Source: Verrucomicrobiaceae bacterium (lineage in GTDB: Bacteria > Verrucomicrobiota > Verrucomicrobiae > Verrucomicrobiales > Akkermansiaceae). From it: 12,904 nt of DNA. Positions 6,369-12,904 of this stretch are shown piece by piece. The notes below the pieces were generated by a model that saw nothing but the letters and a program-made list of their open reading frames with translations, was not told the origin of the DNA and searched no databases. Numbering within the stretch: the stretch's first letter is position 1; each line of letters begins with the position of its first letter. The translations under genes were made by a program, and so were the position numbers. The stretch lies in the NCBI GenBank assembly GCA_947372405.1, contig CANBTO010000079.1:1-12904 (forward strand). The letters run 5' to 3'.

Positions 6369-8114
6369 TTGCGCCGCCTGATCGAAGTCCGATACCAACG
6401 TGGCCTTGAGCTGCCGGAGCCCGGCCTGTGGCTGGACCCGCGGGACGCGAAACCTTGGGCATTCGTCTCCCACGCTCACGCCGATCACTTTGCCCGCCAC
6501 GAATCCGTGCTGTGTTCGGAAGTCACGGCTTCCCTGCTGCGCGACAGGTTCCGGCTGTCCCCCGCCCGGATCGAAGCGGTTTCATTCCATGTCCCGGTCA
6601 TCCGCAACGGATTCCGCCTGCGTCTGCTGCCGGCCGGGCACATCCCCGGTTCAGCGATGCTTCACGTCACTCGCATCGCGGACAACGCCAGCCTGCTTTA
6701 CACCGGGGATTTCAAAACCCGCAGGAGCCGGACCGCGGAGGCGGTTGGCTTCCTAACAGCCGACACGCTGGTCATGGAGACCACCTTTGGTCTCGCTGGC
6801 TACGAATTTCCCAATCCCATGGAAGTGGAGTCGGAAATACTGCGTTTCATCCATGACGGCTTCGCGGATGGCGAGACACCGGTGCTGCTCGCATACTCGC
6901 TCGGAAAGGCCCAGGAAGCGCTCGCGCTGCTGACCGAGCACGGCATTCCCGTGCTGCTCCACCCGTCAGCTGCGGAAATGACCAGGGCCTGCCGCTCAGC
7001 GGGTGTCCCGGGGCTACCGGAGCCCGTCGAGTTCGAGGGATACGCAATACCGGGGCATGTCGTCATCGCACCGCCCAACTCCGTTAAAACCCGGTTTTTA
7101 AAGGGATTGAAGTCGAAACGCACCGCAATGCTCACCGGTTGGGCGCTTCAGCCAGGCTCGAAATTCCGCTACGGCGTGGATGCGGTGATCCCCCTATCCG
7201 ACCACGCGGACCATCCGGGCCTGATGGAATGCATCCAGCGCGTGCGCCCGAAGCGGATTCTAACAGTCCATGGCTACGTGAAGGAATTCGCCGCGGAGCT
7301 GCGGAACCTCGGAATGGACGCATGGTCCGCCGCCGGCGGCGACCAACTCGAACTCCCCATCCAGCGTCCGGCCAAACGAAACGCCACACCTCGCGGCCCG
7401 TGGCAGAAACGGGTGCTCTGCGCGCTGGCGGACTTCAGCGATCTCTGCCGCCTCGTCTCGGAAACCAGCAGCCGCATCGCCAAGGCGCGCTTCGTTGCCA
7501 CCTACCTCGGATCACTCGATAGCGACGAGGACCTGCGGATCGCCACCCGCTGGCTGACAGGACGGATCACGCCCGAGTCCAAAACAGGGCTGAAGATTTC
7601 GATCCTCCGGCATGCCCTCGTATCCATTCCCGGAGCTCGCGAGGAGCGGTTCCGCGAAATCCATTCCTCGCGGAAGGATGCGGCCCGCACCGCAAAGCAG
7701 TTCCTGCAGGAACTCCAGCTCCAACCCGGCATCCTCGATCTAACGGAAACGGCGGCGTTCATCAAGGAATTCCACGGCATGTCCGGCTCGATGGAGCAGA
7801 TCCGGCGCCTGTCCGCCCGGCTCGCCACCCTTCATCCGGCGGAAAGCGAAACCTTCGTCGGCTTGCTGGGCGGGGATCTCCGTCTCGGAATTGACAGATC
7901 CCTGGTGGAGGAGGCGATCGCCACCGCGTTCAAGGCGGATCCGGATGAACTGCGAAGCGCCGTCATTCTAACGGGAGATCCCGGCGCATGCGCGGTGCTG
8001 GCAAGACACAAGCGGCTGTTGGATGCGGAGAAGGCCATGCCTGCGGCAAACCCTGTATCGCCGGATCAAGCCGGGTCGAAACCCGTTGAGCTTCCCTACT
8101 CGCCGGAATCCTGA
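6369..8114 (+). CDS. MBL-fold ligase-associated exonuclease fused to a DNA ligase N-terminal domain, no adenylation domain
   Basis: A 581-residue fusion. Residues 1-335 form a metallo-beta-lactamase nuclease of the DNA-ligase-associated exonuclease type. Metal-site motifs are HAHADH (35-40), AGHIPGSAM (89-97), TGDF (112-115), METTFG (136-141) and SDHADH (277-282), with VHGY at 300-303. Residues about 348-548 resemble the DNA-binding N-terminal domain of ATP-dependent DNA ligases (DNA_ligase_A_N): 'FSDLCRLVSETSSRIAK', 'RWLTGR', 'GGDLRLGIDRSLVEEAI' and 'ILTGD'. The nucleotidyltransferase domain, which should follow with its K-x-D-G lysine, is absent. The chain ends in a ~30-residue Pro/Ser-rich tail and a TGA, 6 bases from the convergent next gene. 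The start is TTG 6369, because an in-frame TAA lies at 6363-6365 and no ATG precedes the first MBL motif. Related exonucleases act with LigB-type ligase and Lhr-family helicase in DNA repair; ligase activity of this product is not expected. Confidence 0.85.
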   Translation: MRRLIEVRYQRGLELPEPGLWLDPRDAKPWAFVSHAHADHFARHESVLCSEVTASLLRDRFRLSPARIEAVSFHVPVIRNGFRLRLLPAGHIPGSAMLHVTRIADNASLLYTGDFKTRRSRTAEAVGFLTADTLVMETTFGLAGYEFPNPMEVESEILRFIHDGFADGETPVLLAYSLGKAQEALALLTEHGIPVLLHPSAAEMTRACRSAGVPGLPEPVEFEGYAIPGHVVIAPPNSVKTRFLKGLKSKRTAMLTGWALQPGSKFRYGVDAVIPLSDHADHPGLMECIQRVRPKRILTVHGYVKEFAAELRNLGMDAWSAAGGDQLELPIQRPAKRNATPRGPWQKRVLCALADFSDLCRLVSETSSRIAKARFVATYLGSLDSDEDLRIATRWLTGRITPESKTGLKISILRHALVSIPGAREERFREIHSSRKDAARTAKQFLQELQLQPGILDLTETAAFIKEFHGMSGSMEQIRRLSARLATLHPAESETFVGLLGGDLRLGIDRSLVEEAIATAFKADPDELRSAVILTGDPGACAVLARHKRLLDAEKAMPAANPVSPDQAGSKPVELPYSPES

Positions 8115-8120
8115 GCGGAA

Positions 8121-9425
8121 TCACTCCAGCCCGTGCTCGCGGGCGAAAGCGGCGGCGCCATCGGGATCCGACGCGGGCCAGTTCTGATAGATCGACTGGA
8201 GTGTGGAGTCCCGCGCCGGACCGGCCGGCAGGGTCATCGCCCACTGCGCGGCCACCTTGGGTTCGTATTCCGCCACCGCGGTGGCGTATGCCTGCACGGC
8301 GGCCGCTTTCGCCGGGCCATCCGGCGCGGCAACCAGCCACTTGCCGGCGGATTGATAGTCCTGCTGTGTCCATTCCCCCACCAGTTCGGAGACCGGGCTG
8401 GTGACGCTCTCCGAAGAAAGGTTTTTGGATAACCAGTCGATCCACTTGCCGGTGTTCTCCTTGGTATTGAAGTAGCTTAGACCAGCTGCAAACTTCTCTT
8501 TTTCCTCCGCTGTGAATCCCGCCTTAACCACCCAGGCGGTGCTCGCCTCGAAATCTTCCGAATTGAGATTGCGCGCGAAGGATTCGAAGGCCTCGCCACG
8601 GAGTTCATCGCGCTCCTGATCGCTGCTGATTCCCGCCAGATGCTCGCGCAGCGCGGCGAGGACAGCGTCTCTTTTTTCCGGTGCGTCCTGGCCGCTTGCA
8701 AGGATGGCCTGGATCGCGCCGGACTTCTCATCGAGGTTCAGTTCCCCAAGCAGTTTGAATGCGAGTTTCGGATCATTCGCCGCGGATCCGGCGATGATCG
8801 CGCGCTTGGCTTCGTCGCCTGCGATCTCGGGATATTTCGCCGTATTGGCGCGGATCCATGACAGCGCAGCATCCGGGGAAACCTCTGCCCACCGGGTGAG
8901 CGCGGAGGAGATCACCTGGTCGCCGATGGTGCTTTTCTCAAGAATACCCGCCGCCTCCGTGAAGAGCGCCACGGCCGCCTCCGGGTGATCATCTGATAGA
9001 TTCAGGACGGCGAAGCCGATGATGTTGCGCTTGGTATCTTCCGAGATGCTTGAATTCTCCTCCAGCGCTGCAATAACCTGCTTGAGCGTCGCAGGATCCA
9101 GAGACGCGAGCCGCGACATCACATCCAGCGCGCGGTCCTGAAGGGCTTGGTCCTGTTTGCCGCCGCTCTTCTTCAATTGTTCGATCTCGCTTGAGAAAGA
9201 AACGATTTCATCGGCGATGGCACCTGCTTGTTTTCCGATCCCCACATGATGCCTTTTGGTCAGGTGTGTCTCGACGGAGTCGTGATCGGACAGTCCGAAT
9301 TTGCCCGCCTCGACGACGAGTTTTCGATGTTCCTCGCGAAGATGCGTCAGGCGCGCGTGCAGGAACAGTCCGGGAACCACGCCGAGGACGAGTATGGCGA
9401 TGGTGAGCGCGATGGATTTCTTCAT
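8121..9425 (-). CDS. Membrane-anchored helical-repeat protein, paralogue A, function unknown
   Basis: A 434-residue protein with a short basic N-terminus and one hydrophobic segment (about residues 5-23), giving a signal anchor. A charged, probably coiled-coil stretch follows (about 25-85). The rest is alpha-helical and alanine-rich. Degenerate repeats of about 35 residues carry a 'W....P..A..W' pattern: 'WAEVSPDAALSWI' (179-191), 'WTQQDYQSAGKWL' (352-364) and 'EPKVAAQWAMTLPAGPAR' (388-405). The last, partial unit is near 'WPASDPDGAAAF'. No catalytic motif is visible. It is the downstream partner of a clear paralogue, 13 bases away, and the two are presumably co-transcribed. The bulk probably faces the periplasm. 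Such repeat families are frequent in Verrucomicrobia as I know them, but their role is unestablished. Confidence 0.8.
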   Translation of the reverse strand: MKKSIALTIAILVLGVVPGLFLHARLTHLREEHRKLVVEAGKFGLSDHDSVETHLTKRHHVGIGKQAGAIADEIVSFSSEIEQLKKSGGKQDQALQDRALDVMSRLASLDPATLKQVIAALEENSSISEDTKRNIIGFAVLNLSDDHPEAAVALFTEAAGILEKSTIGDQVISSALTRWAEVSPDAALSWIRANTAKYPEIAGDEAKRAIIAGSAANDPKLAFKLLGELNLDEKSGAIQAILASGQDAPEKRDAVLAALREHLAGISSDQERDELRGEAFESFARNLNSEDFEASTAWVVKAGFTAEEKEKFAAGLSYFNTKENTGKWIDWLSKNLSSESVTSPVSELVGEWTQQDYQSAGKWLVAAPDGPAKAAAVQAYATAVAEYEPKVAAQWAMTLPAGPARDSTLQSIYQNWPASDPDGAAAFAREHGLE

Positions 9426-9438
9426 GACAACGTGGAGA

Positions 9439-10701
9439 TCAGTTGAGCCCGTCGAGTATTTCCTGACGGATGGCCGGGTCCTTGATCATCTGGGCGAGGG
9501 ATGCCGCCTGCTCAAGATTCGAACGCGCGGCGAAGCTGCGGAGGAAGGCCACCAGCACGTCGTCGCTGCCGCTGCTTTTCTGATAGTCGAGAACCAGCTT
9601 GGAGGCGTCCTGAAAACTGAACTTGCCCTCGTCCTGCACCACCTCGCCCAGCGCTTCGCCGGTCACGGTGTCCACGTTGCCAGGGGACTGGGTCTTCAAC
9701 CAATCGCGCATGGACTCCACATCGTTGCGCGTCAGAGCGCGCTCGTCGGCCAACGCTCCCAACTGGGAGTTCGCGGCCTGCCGTGCGGAGACTTCGCGCT
9801 CCTCCGGTGTGGCATGGATTTCGTCAAGGAAGTTGGCCACCTTTGCATATCCACCTTCCGGGATCAGTTCTGAAATGATGTGGGTGAAGGAACCCGAGTT
9901 TTCATCCTTGGGCACAAGTCCGCGCACCAGATCGACATAGGCCTTCTGGGCGGCGTCACCGAGTTCTGAGAACGTGATCTGCTCCAGTGCCTCCCTGCGC
10001 TGGTCCTCGGGCAGCGCCGCAATGCGCTGACTCGCAGCGGACGGATCGGAACCCAGCAGCACACCGACCACCGCCGCCTCGAACTCCATGCGTGTGTCAC
10101 TCCGCCCGTCCAACGACCGGCTTTCGAAAAGCCCGGCCAGTATTTGATGGTCCAGCCATGAAGACGCGTCCGCCGGGCTTTTCTTCGCCCATGATTCGAG
10201 TGCCGAGGCCAATTGCCAGCCCACACCGTCCGAATCATCGCGGATGCGGCTGGCAAACTTCGTCAGCGCCAGTTCCGGATCTTTTTCGATGAGCGGTCCG
10301 ATGAGGACTTCCTCAAGCGAGCGCCTTGCCTCGTCGTCGAGCCCCAATTTGGAGATCTCGTCGAGGGCGGCGATGATTTCCTCCCGGCTCATCGCACCGA
10401 GGCGTTTGTTCAGACCCAACATTTCCCGAAAATCCGTGGTCTGGCTGCTGTTGCGCATGCCAACCAGCCGCGCCGAAAGGCTCTTCCAGTCGATCGGCCC
10501 GTTGACATCGGAAAGCTTGGACTTCGACTGGCGGTTGTCCGTGTGAAGGCCATCCCTCGCCGACTTCACCGCCTCCACCCGCTTGCGCAGATCCCCGCTC
10601 TCGTCTTCCTGCGCACTGACCGCGCGCCACTGCGAGAGATTCCAGAAAAGCACCGCCACGAGCGCGACGGAGGGAGGAATGACATGGGAAACCTTCAACA
10701 C
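9439..10701 (-). CDS. Membrane-anchored helical-repeat protein, paralogue B, function unknown
   Basis: A 420-residue product if started at GTG 10701. TTG 10698 (MKVSHV...) and TTG 10719 are alternatives, and no ATG precedes the membrane segment. GAAGG lies 7 bases before the GTG, but few genes here use such a site. One hydrophobic segment (about residues 8-24) is followed by a charged coiled-coil-like stretch and then Ala/Leu-rich helices. It is homologous to the gene downstream. 'ASALESWAKKSPADASSWL' (165-183) aligns with 'SSALTRWAEVSPDAALSWI' of paralogue A, and 'EEIIAALDEIS' aligns with 'KQVIAALEENS'. Its C-terminal half is less repetitive than that of A. The two stand as a minus-strand pair, suggesting duplication followed by divergence. 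No enzymatic motif is visible and the function is unknown. Confidence 0.78.
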   Translation of the reverse strand: MLKVSHVIPPSVALVAVLFWNLSQWRAVSAQEDESGDLRKRVEAVKSARDGLHTDNRQSKSKLSDVNGPIDWKSLSARLVGMRNSSQTTDFREMLGLNKRLGAMSREEIIAALDEISKLGLDDEARRSLEEVLIGPLIEKDPELALTKFASRIRDDSDGVGWQLASALESWAKKSPADASSWLDHQILAGLFESRSLDGRSDTRMEFEAAVVGVLLGSDPSAASQRIAALPEDQRREALEQITFSELGDAAQKAYVDLVRGLVPKDENSGSFTHIISELIPEGGYAKVANFLDEIHATPEEREVSARQAANSQLGALADERALTRNDVESMRDWLKTQSPGNVDTVTGEALGEVVQDEGKFSFQDASKLVLDYQKSSGSDDVLVAFLRSFAARSNLEQAASLAQMIKDPAIRQEILDGLN

Positions 10702-10760
10702 CAGAACACCTTCGGCCAACGCGGAAAACTGTCAAGTTCCGGGCTTGCTGATGATCGCAC

Positions 10761-10836
10761 GGATGCCTGCCAAACCAACCCAGATTGCCTGCCGCCAGCG
10801 ATCCGCGTGGGTCCGTGTCCGCGGTTGGCAGGATCC
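10761..10836. repeat. Imperfect inverted repeat between two minus-strand genes
   Basis: The left arm GGATGCCTGCCAAACC (10761-10776) and the reverse complement of the right arm (10823-10836), GGATCCTGCCAACC, match over 14 positions with two single-base bulges. The spacer is 46 bases and holds a smaller hairpin, CCGCG (10803-10807) with CGCGG (10820-10824). It begins right after the stop of the secreted-protein gene on the minus strand. No U-tract follows, so it is not a standard intrinsic terminator. It could be a transcript-stabilising structure or a dispersed extragenic repeat. Confidence 0.4.
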
Positions 10837-10840
10837 ATTC

Positions 10841-11494
10841 TCACATTCTGGCGTTTGAATCCAACTGAAACAGCGCGTTGGTGACATGGACCGTGGCCAA
10901 ACCTTTGCCATGATGATACGCTCCATAGCGCATCGAAGTGCTCGTACCAAGACGGCTGTAGTTGCTGCTCACCACGAGCGCGCCGTTGATCCAGATTTTG
11001 AACTTCGTGCCGTCAGTCTGCAACTTCACGGAGAAGGTGCTCGACTTCGAAACCGTGGCCAGCAACTTGCCGGAGGTGGAATTGCTTTGATAAATGTACC
11101 ACTTGGTGCTGTCAGCGCCGGGGAAAACCGTAGTGAAACTGAGCGGCATGTGCACGTCGGTGGAAGTCGAGTCGTGGTTGAGCAACTGGAAGATGGTCGT
11201 ATCGTTGGCCCCATCGATCTTGTACGTTCCGGTAAACGTATAGACGCCCTTGTTCGGGTAAATCGATCCTTTACCCGAATACCATCGCTCCACCCGAGGA
11301 GTCAGACGGCTGGTCCCCCTGTCCGCCGCGTCGATGATGAACGTTTCGGTGGCGCCGGATTTGAAATAACCATGCCCGGCGATGATATGCCGGTCATCGG
11401 TGGTCGCGCTGAAAGTGGTGACGGTGGCGTTGGCGACGGAAGCGAAGGCGCTCACGGCCAAAATCGCGATCATTGAGGCAAGGACGGGTTTCAT
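10841..11494 (-). CDS. Secreted beta-rich protein, possible polysaccharide-lyase-like jelly roll
   Basis: A 217-residue protein with a Sec signal peptide: MKPVLASMIAILAVSAFASVANA, with an A-N-A cleavage site after residue 23. The mature part is rich in Ser, Thr and aromatic residues with alternating beta-strand patterns. Segments such as 'RVERWYSGKG' (67-76), 'YTFTGTYKI', 'TIFQLLNHD' (100-108) and 'KFKIWINGALV', plus a C-terminal 'SMRYGAYHHGKGLATVHV' (187-204), recall concanavalin-A-like jelly rolls of alginate-lyase/heparinase-I type. In those, an R-x-E-x strand, a QIH-like strand and a YxK-x-G-x-Y strand line the cleft. Here QIH reads QLL, so catalysis is doubtful and glycan binding is an alternative. 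No PEP-CTERM tail is present: it ends LDSNARM. I chose ATG 11494 for the signal peptide; the frame is open further upstream. Confidence 0.7.
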   Translation of the reverse strand: MKPVLASMIAILAVSAFASVANATVTTFSATTDDRHIIAGHGYFKSGATETFIIDAADRGTSRLTPRVERWYSGKGSIYPNKGVYTFTGTYKIDGANDTTIFQLLNHDSTSTDVHMPLSFTTVFPGADSTKWYIYQSNSTSGKLLATVSKSSTFSVKLQTDGTKFKIWINGALVVSSNYSRLGTSTSMRYGAYHHGKGLATVHVTNALFQLDSNARM

Positions 11495-11706
11495 TTTCTG
11501 GATTTGAATGGTTGCTGCGGTTTTGCGGGCGGAAGACCTGAGCCAAACCGCTCGCGAACCCGTCACCAACCATGCTTTGCCGGGCACAATAGTCCAGCGA
11601 CAATTGCCCACTCCGGAAACGCGAATCGCCTCGGACGAACGGGAAAGATGTGTCGTCTCCAAATCCCGTGCTTCCCGTCCGCCTCGATTCCTGAAATGAC
11701 AATCCC

Positions 11707-12444
11707 ATGACGCCGCTCCGGAAAATCTCACTTTGCATCGCATCCGCCGCATTCCTCGCCTCGTGCGCCGCTCCCACCTACCCGCATGCCAACACCGGCG
11801 GGCGTGACGTCTGGGGAAACCGCCAAGGTCCAAGAGGATTCAAAACCGTCATCCTCGATGCCGGCCACGGCGGCAAGGACGACGGAGCCACCAGCCCGTC
11901 CACCGGCCTGCACGAGAAAAACCTCGCGCTCGACATGGTCAAACGCATTCGCGCCGAACTCGGCGGCAACTTCCGCACCATTCTCATGCGTGACGACGAC
12001 ACCTTCGTGGACCTCGACGAGCGGGTGATCCGCGCCAACCATTTCCCCGACGCCGTGCTCGTGAGCATGCACTTCAACAGCGGCCCGTCCGGCCTGCGCG
12101 GGCCGGAGACCTACTACTGGCGCGTGGACAGCCATGGCCTCGCCGTCCGTTGCCAACAGGCGATGAGCCAGGTCTGTCCCGTAAAAAGCGGCAACCGCGG
12201 CCTCGTCCGCCGCCGTATCCGCCTCACGCGCAATCCCGAAATTCCCTGTCTTTTGTTAGAGGGCGGCTACCTCAGCAACCCAGCCGAAAGCCATCTCATC
12301 GCGGACCCCGCCTACCGCCAGAAACTCGCCGCCGCCATCGCCTCCGCCATCCGCACCCAGTCCGCCACCGGTGATGCCGGCACCGGCTCCCTGCCCCGCC
12401 CGATCTATGCTCCGCCCAGCAGGCCGACGGACGCTCGGGAGTGA
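11707..12444 (+). CDS. N-acetylmuramoyl-L-alanine amidase, Amidase_3 family, predicted lipoprotein
   Basis: A 245-residue zinc amidase that cleaves the amide bond between N-acetylmuramic acid and L-alanine in peptidoglycan, likely in cell separation or wall turnover. The N-terminus has a lipoprotein signal with lipobox LASC (17-20), so Cys20 should be lipidated and the enzyme membrane-tethered in the periplasm. The catalytic domain starts at 'KTVILDAGHGGKD' (46-58). Zinc ligands are His54, Glu70 (LHEKNLALD) and His122 (SMHFNS); the catalytic Glu185 is in LLLEGGYLSNPAE. No AMIN or SPOR domain accompanies it, so the protein is little more than the catalytic domain plus a Pro-rich C-terminal tail (SLPRPIYAPPSRP). 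It is divergent from the secreted beta-rich gene with 212 bases between them. The start at ATG 11707 is set by the signal peptide; no Shine-Dalgarno sequence is seen. Confidence 0.93.
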   Translation: MTPLRKISLCIASAAFLASCAAPTYPHANTGGRDVWGNRQGPRGFKTVILDAGHGGKDDGATSPSTGLHEKNLALDMVKRIRAELGGNFRTILMRDDDTFVDLDERVIRANHFPDAVLVSMHFNSGPSGLRGPETYYWRVDSHGLAVRCQQAMSQVCPVKSGNRGLVRRRIRLTRNPEIPCLLLEGGYLSNPAESHLIADPAYRQKLAAAIASAIRTQSATGDAGTGSLPRPIYAPPSRPTDARE

Positions 12445-12507
12445 AGCGTGACGGCTTTAAACGGCACGCCCCATCACCAAATGAAACCCAACACCGCCAC
12501 TCGACAT

Positions 12508-12539
12508 GCGATTCGTCTCCTTATAACAGGACGAATTGT
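12508..12539. repeat. Hairpin-forming inverted repeat upstream of the last gene
   Basis: Perfect 7-base arms ATTCGTC (12511-12517) and GACGAAT (12530-12536) enclose a 12-base loop. The stem extends outward to about 10 pairs in RNA through G.U, C-G and G.U pairs. It lies 64 bases after the amidase stop and about 34 before the GTG of the next gene. No T run follows on +, so an intrinsic terminator is unlikely. Confidence 0.4.
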
Positions 12540-12573
12540 CGAAAAACATGTTAGCCCGCTTCGAGCGCTCACC

Positions 12574-12904
12574 GTGAAAACAGCGAACCTGGCAATCCTG
12601 TTCTTACTCTCAAACGTCTGCTTCGCCGACGTTGGCGAGTTGTCTCGCACAATGAAGTTCGCCTCACCGGATAAGTTTGCCGAGAAAGCACGCAACTTTC
12701 GCCCCGCGATAAAACCATCCGAACTCAGCTACATTTTCGCCGCGCCCGAGCTTGACGACTATGACTCTACCTACGGCAAGACCGTCTTCGCTGAAACCAT
12801 CACAAAAGTCACAGAACTTTCCCGCACGCCCGACATTTGCGCATACTTCATCGAAGCCGAACCCAAAACGGACTACACCCGCTCATACACTGCCGGGCTT
12901 TTTA
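12574..12904 (+). CDS. Secreted protein of unknown function, 5' part only
   Basis: The frame runs off the window end without a stop; about 110 residues are visible. With the GTG start at 12574, the product begins MKTANLAILFLLSNVCFA followed by DVGEL. This is a convincing short Sec signal peptide with cleavage after residue 18. The mature part (for example 'TMKFASPDKFAEKARNF', 'YIFAAPELDDYDSTYGKTVF', 'DICAYFIEAEPKTDY') matches no family I recognise. The frame is open back to ATG 12481, but that start adds 31 basic residues that would bury the signal peptide. Codons are less GC-biased than in the upstream genes, with many AAA, ACA and TCA codons, consistent with accessory or recently acquired DNA. 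It is not tightly linked to the amidase gene (129-base gap). Confidence 0.65.
   Translation, partial: MKTANLAILFLLSNVCFADVGELSRTMKFASPDKFAEKARNFRPAIKPSELSYIFAAPELDDYDSTYGKTVFAETITKVTELSRTPDICAYFIEAEPKTDYTRSYTAGLF

Noticed and set aside
8115..8700. Possible frameshifted remnant of the ligase adenylation domain after the exo-ligase stop
   Set aside because: No K-x-D-G or other nucleotidyltransferase motif appears in the plus-strand frames; the DNA is fully used by the convergent helical-repeat gene.
10707..10735. TTGACA on the minus strand upstream of paralogue B as a promoter
   Set aside because: At 17 bases spacing the -10 would be AAGGTG, and the transcript would begin at or after the likely start codons.
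11495..11833. Upstream extension of the secreted beta-rich protein (113 extra residues)
   Set aside because: It would bury a clear signal peptide starting at 11494 and would overlap the amidase start region.
12508..12556. Integron attC-like site (AAC ... GTTAGCC flanking a hairpin)
   Set aside because: The core boxes do not fit RYYYAAC/GTTRRRY, and no integrase or cassette series is present.

Overview
The window looks like a chromosomal segment of a GC-rich (roughly 60 %) Gram-negative bacterium, most probably a verrucomicrobium related to Luteolibacter or Haloferula. This is an inference. It rests on an exosortase/EpsI pair, a long-form L25 (TL5/Ctc type), a tandem pair of membrane-anchored proteins with 'WA..P..A..W' helical repeats of a style I associate with that phylum, lipoprotein and secretory signals, and the near absence of Shine-Dalgarno sequences. 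No rRNA or tRNA is present to settle the taxonomy, and I found no CRISPR array, insertion sequence or phage gene. No gene-free stretch exceeds 300 bases.

Left part (1-2944): the 3' end of a TPR-like gene on + meets a two-gene minus-strand operon coding for a membrane exosortase and an EpsI-family partner, which overlap by 4 bases. A near-consensus promoter at 2916-2944 drives this operon and fixes the exosortase start at 2884. The pair is expected to process or sort proteins with C-terminal PEP-CTERM-type signals, or to act in exopolysaccharide export. No such cargo is encoded here.

Core housekeeping block (2961-6220, + strand): prs (PRPP synthase), rplY (ribosomal protein L25), pth (peptidyl-tRNA hydrolase), rpsF (S6) and ssb. 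rplY has a TTGACA promoter and a strong leader hairpin, and is closed by an intrinsic terminator at 4703-4739. pth, rpsF and ssb form a second unit that ends at the intrinsic terminator 6187-6220. The rpsR and rplI genes often found after rpsF/ssb are missing.

DNA-repair gene (6369-8114, + strand): a metallo-beta-lactamase exonuclease of the ligase-associated type is fused to the N-terminal DNA-binding domain of an ATP-dependent DNA ligase. The reading frame stops where the ligase adenylation domain should begin. This is the most unusual object in the window.

Right part (8121-12904): on the minus strand lie two tandem paralogous membrane-anchored helical-repeat proteins of unknown function and a small secreted beta-rich protein, possibly a jelly roll related to polysaccharide lyases. 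On + lie a lipoprotein N-acetylmuramoyl-L-alanine amidase (Amidase_3) with its zinc ligands and catalytic glutamate intact, and the start of a secreted unknown protein of lower GC content that runs off the window.
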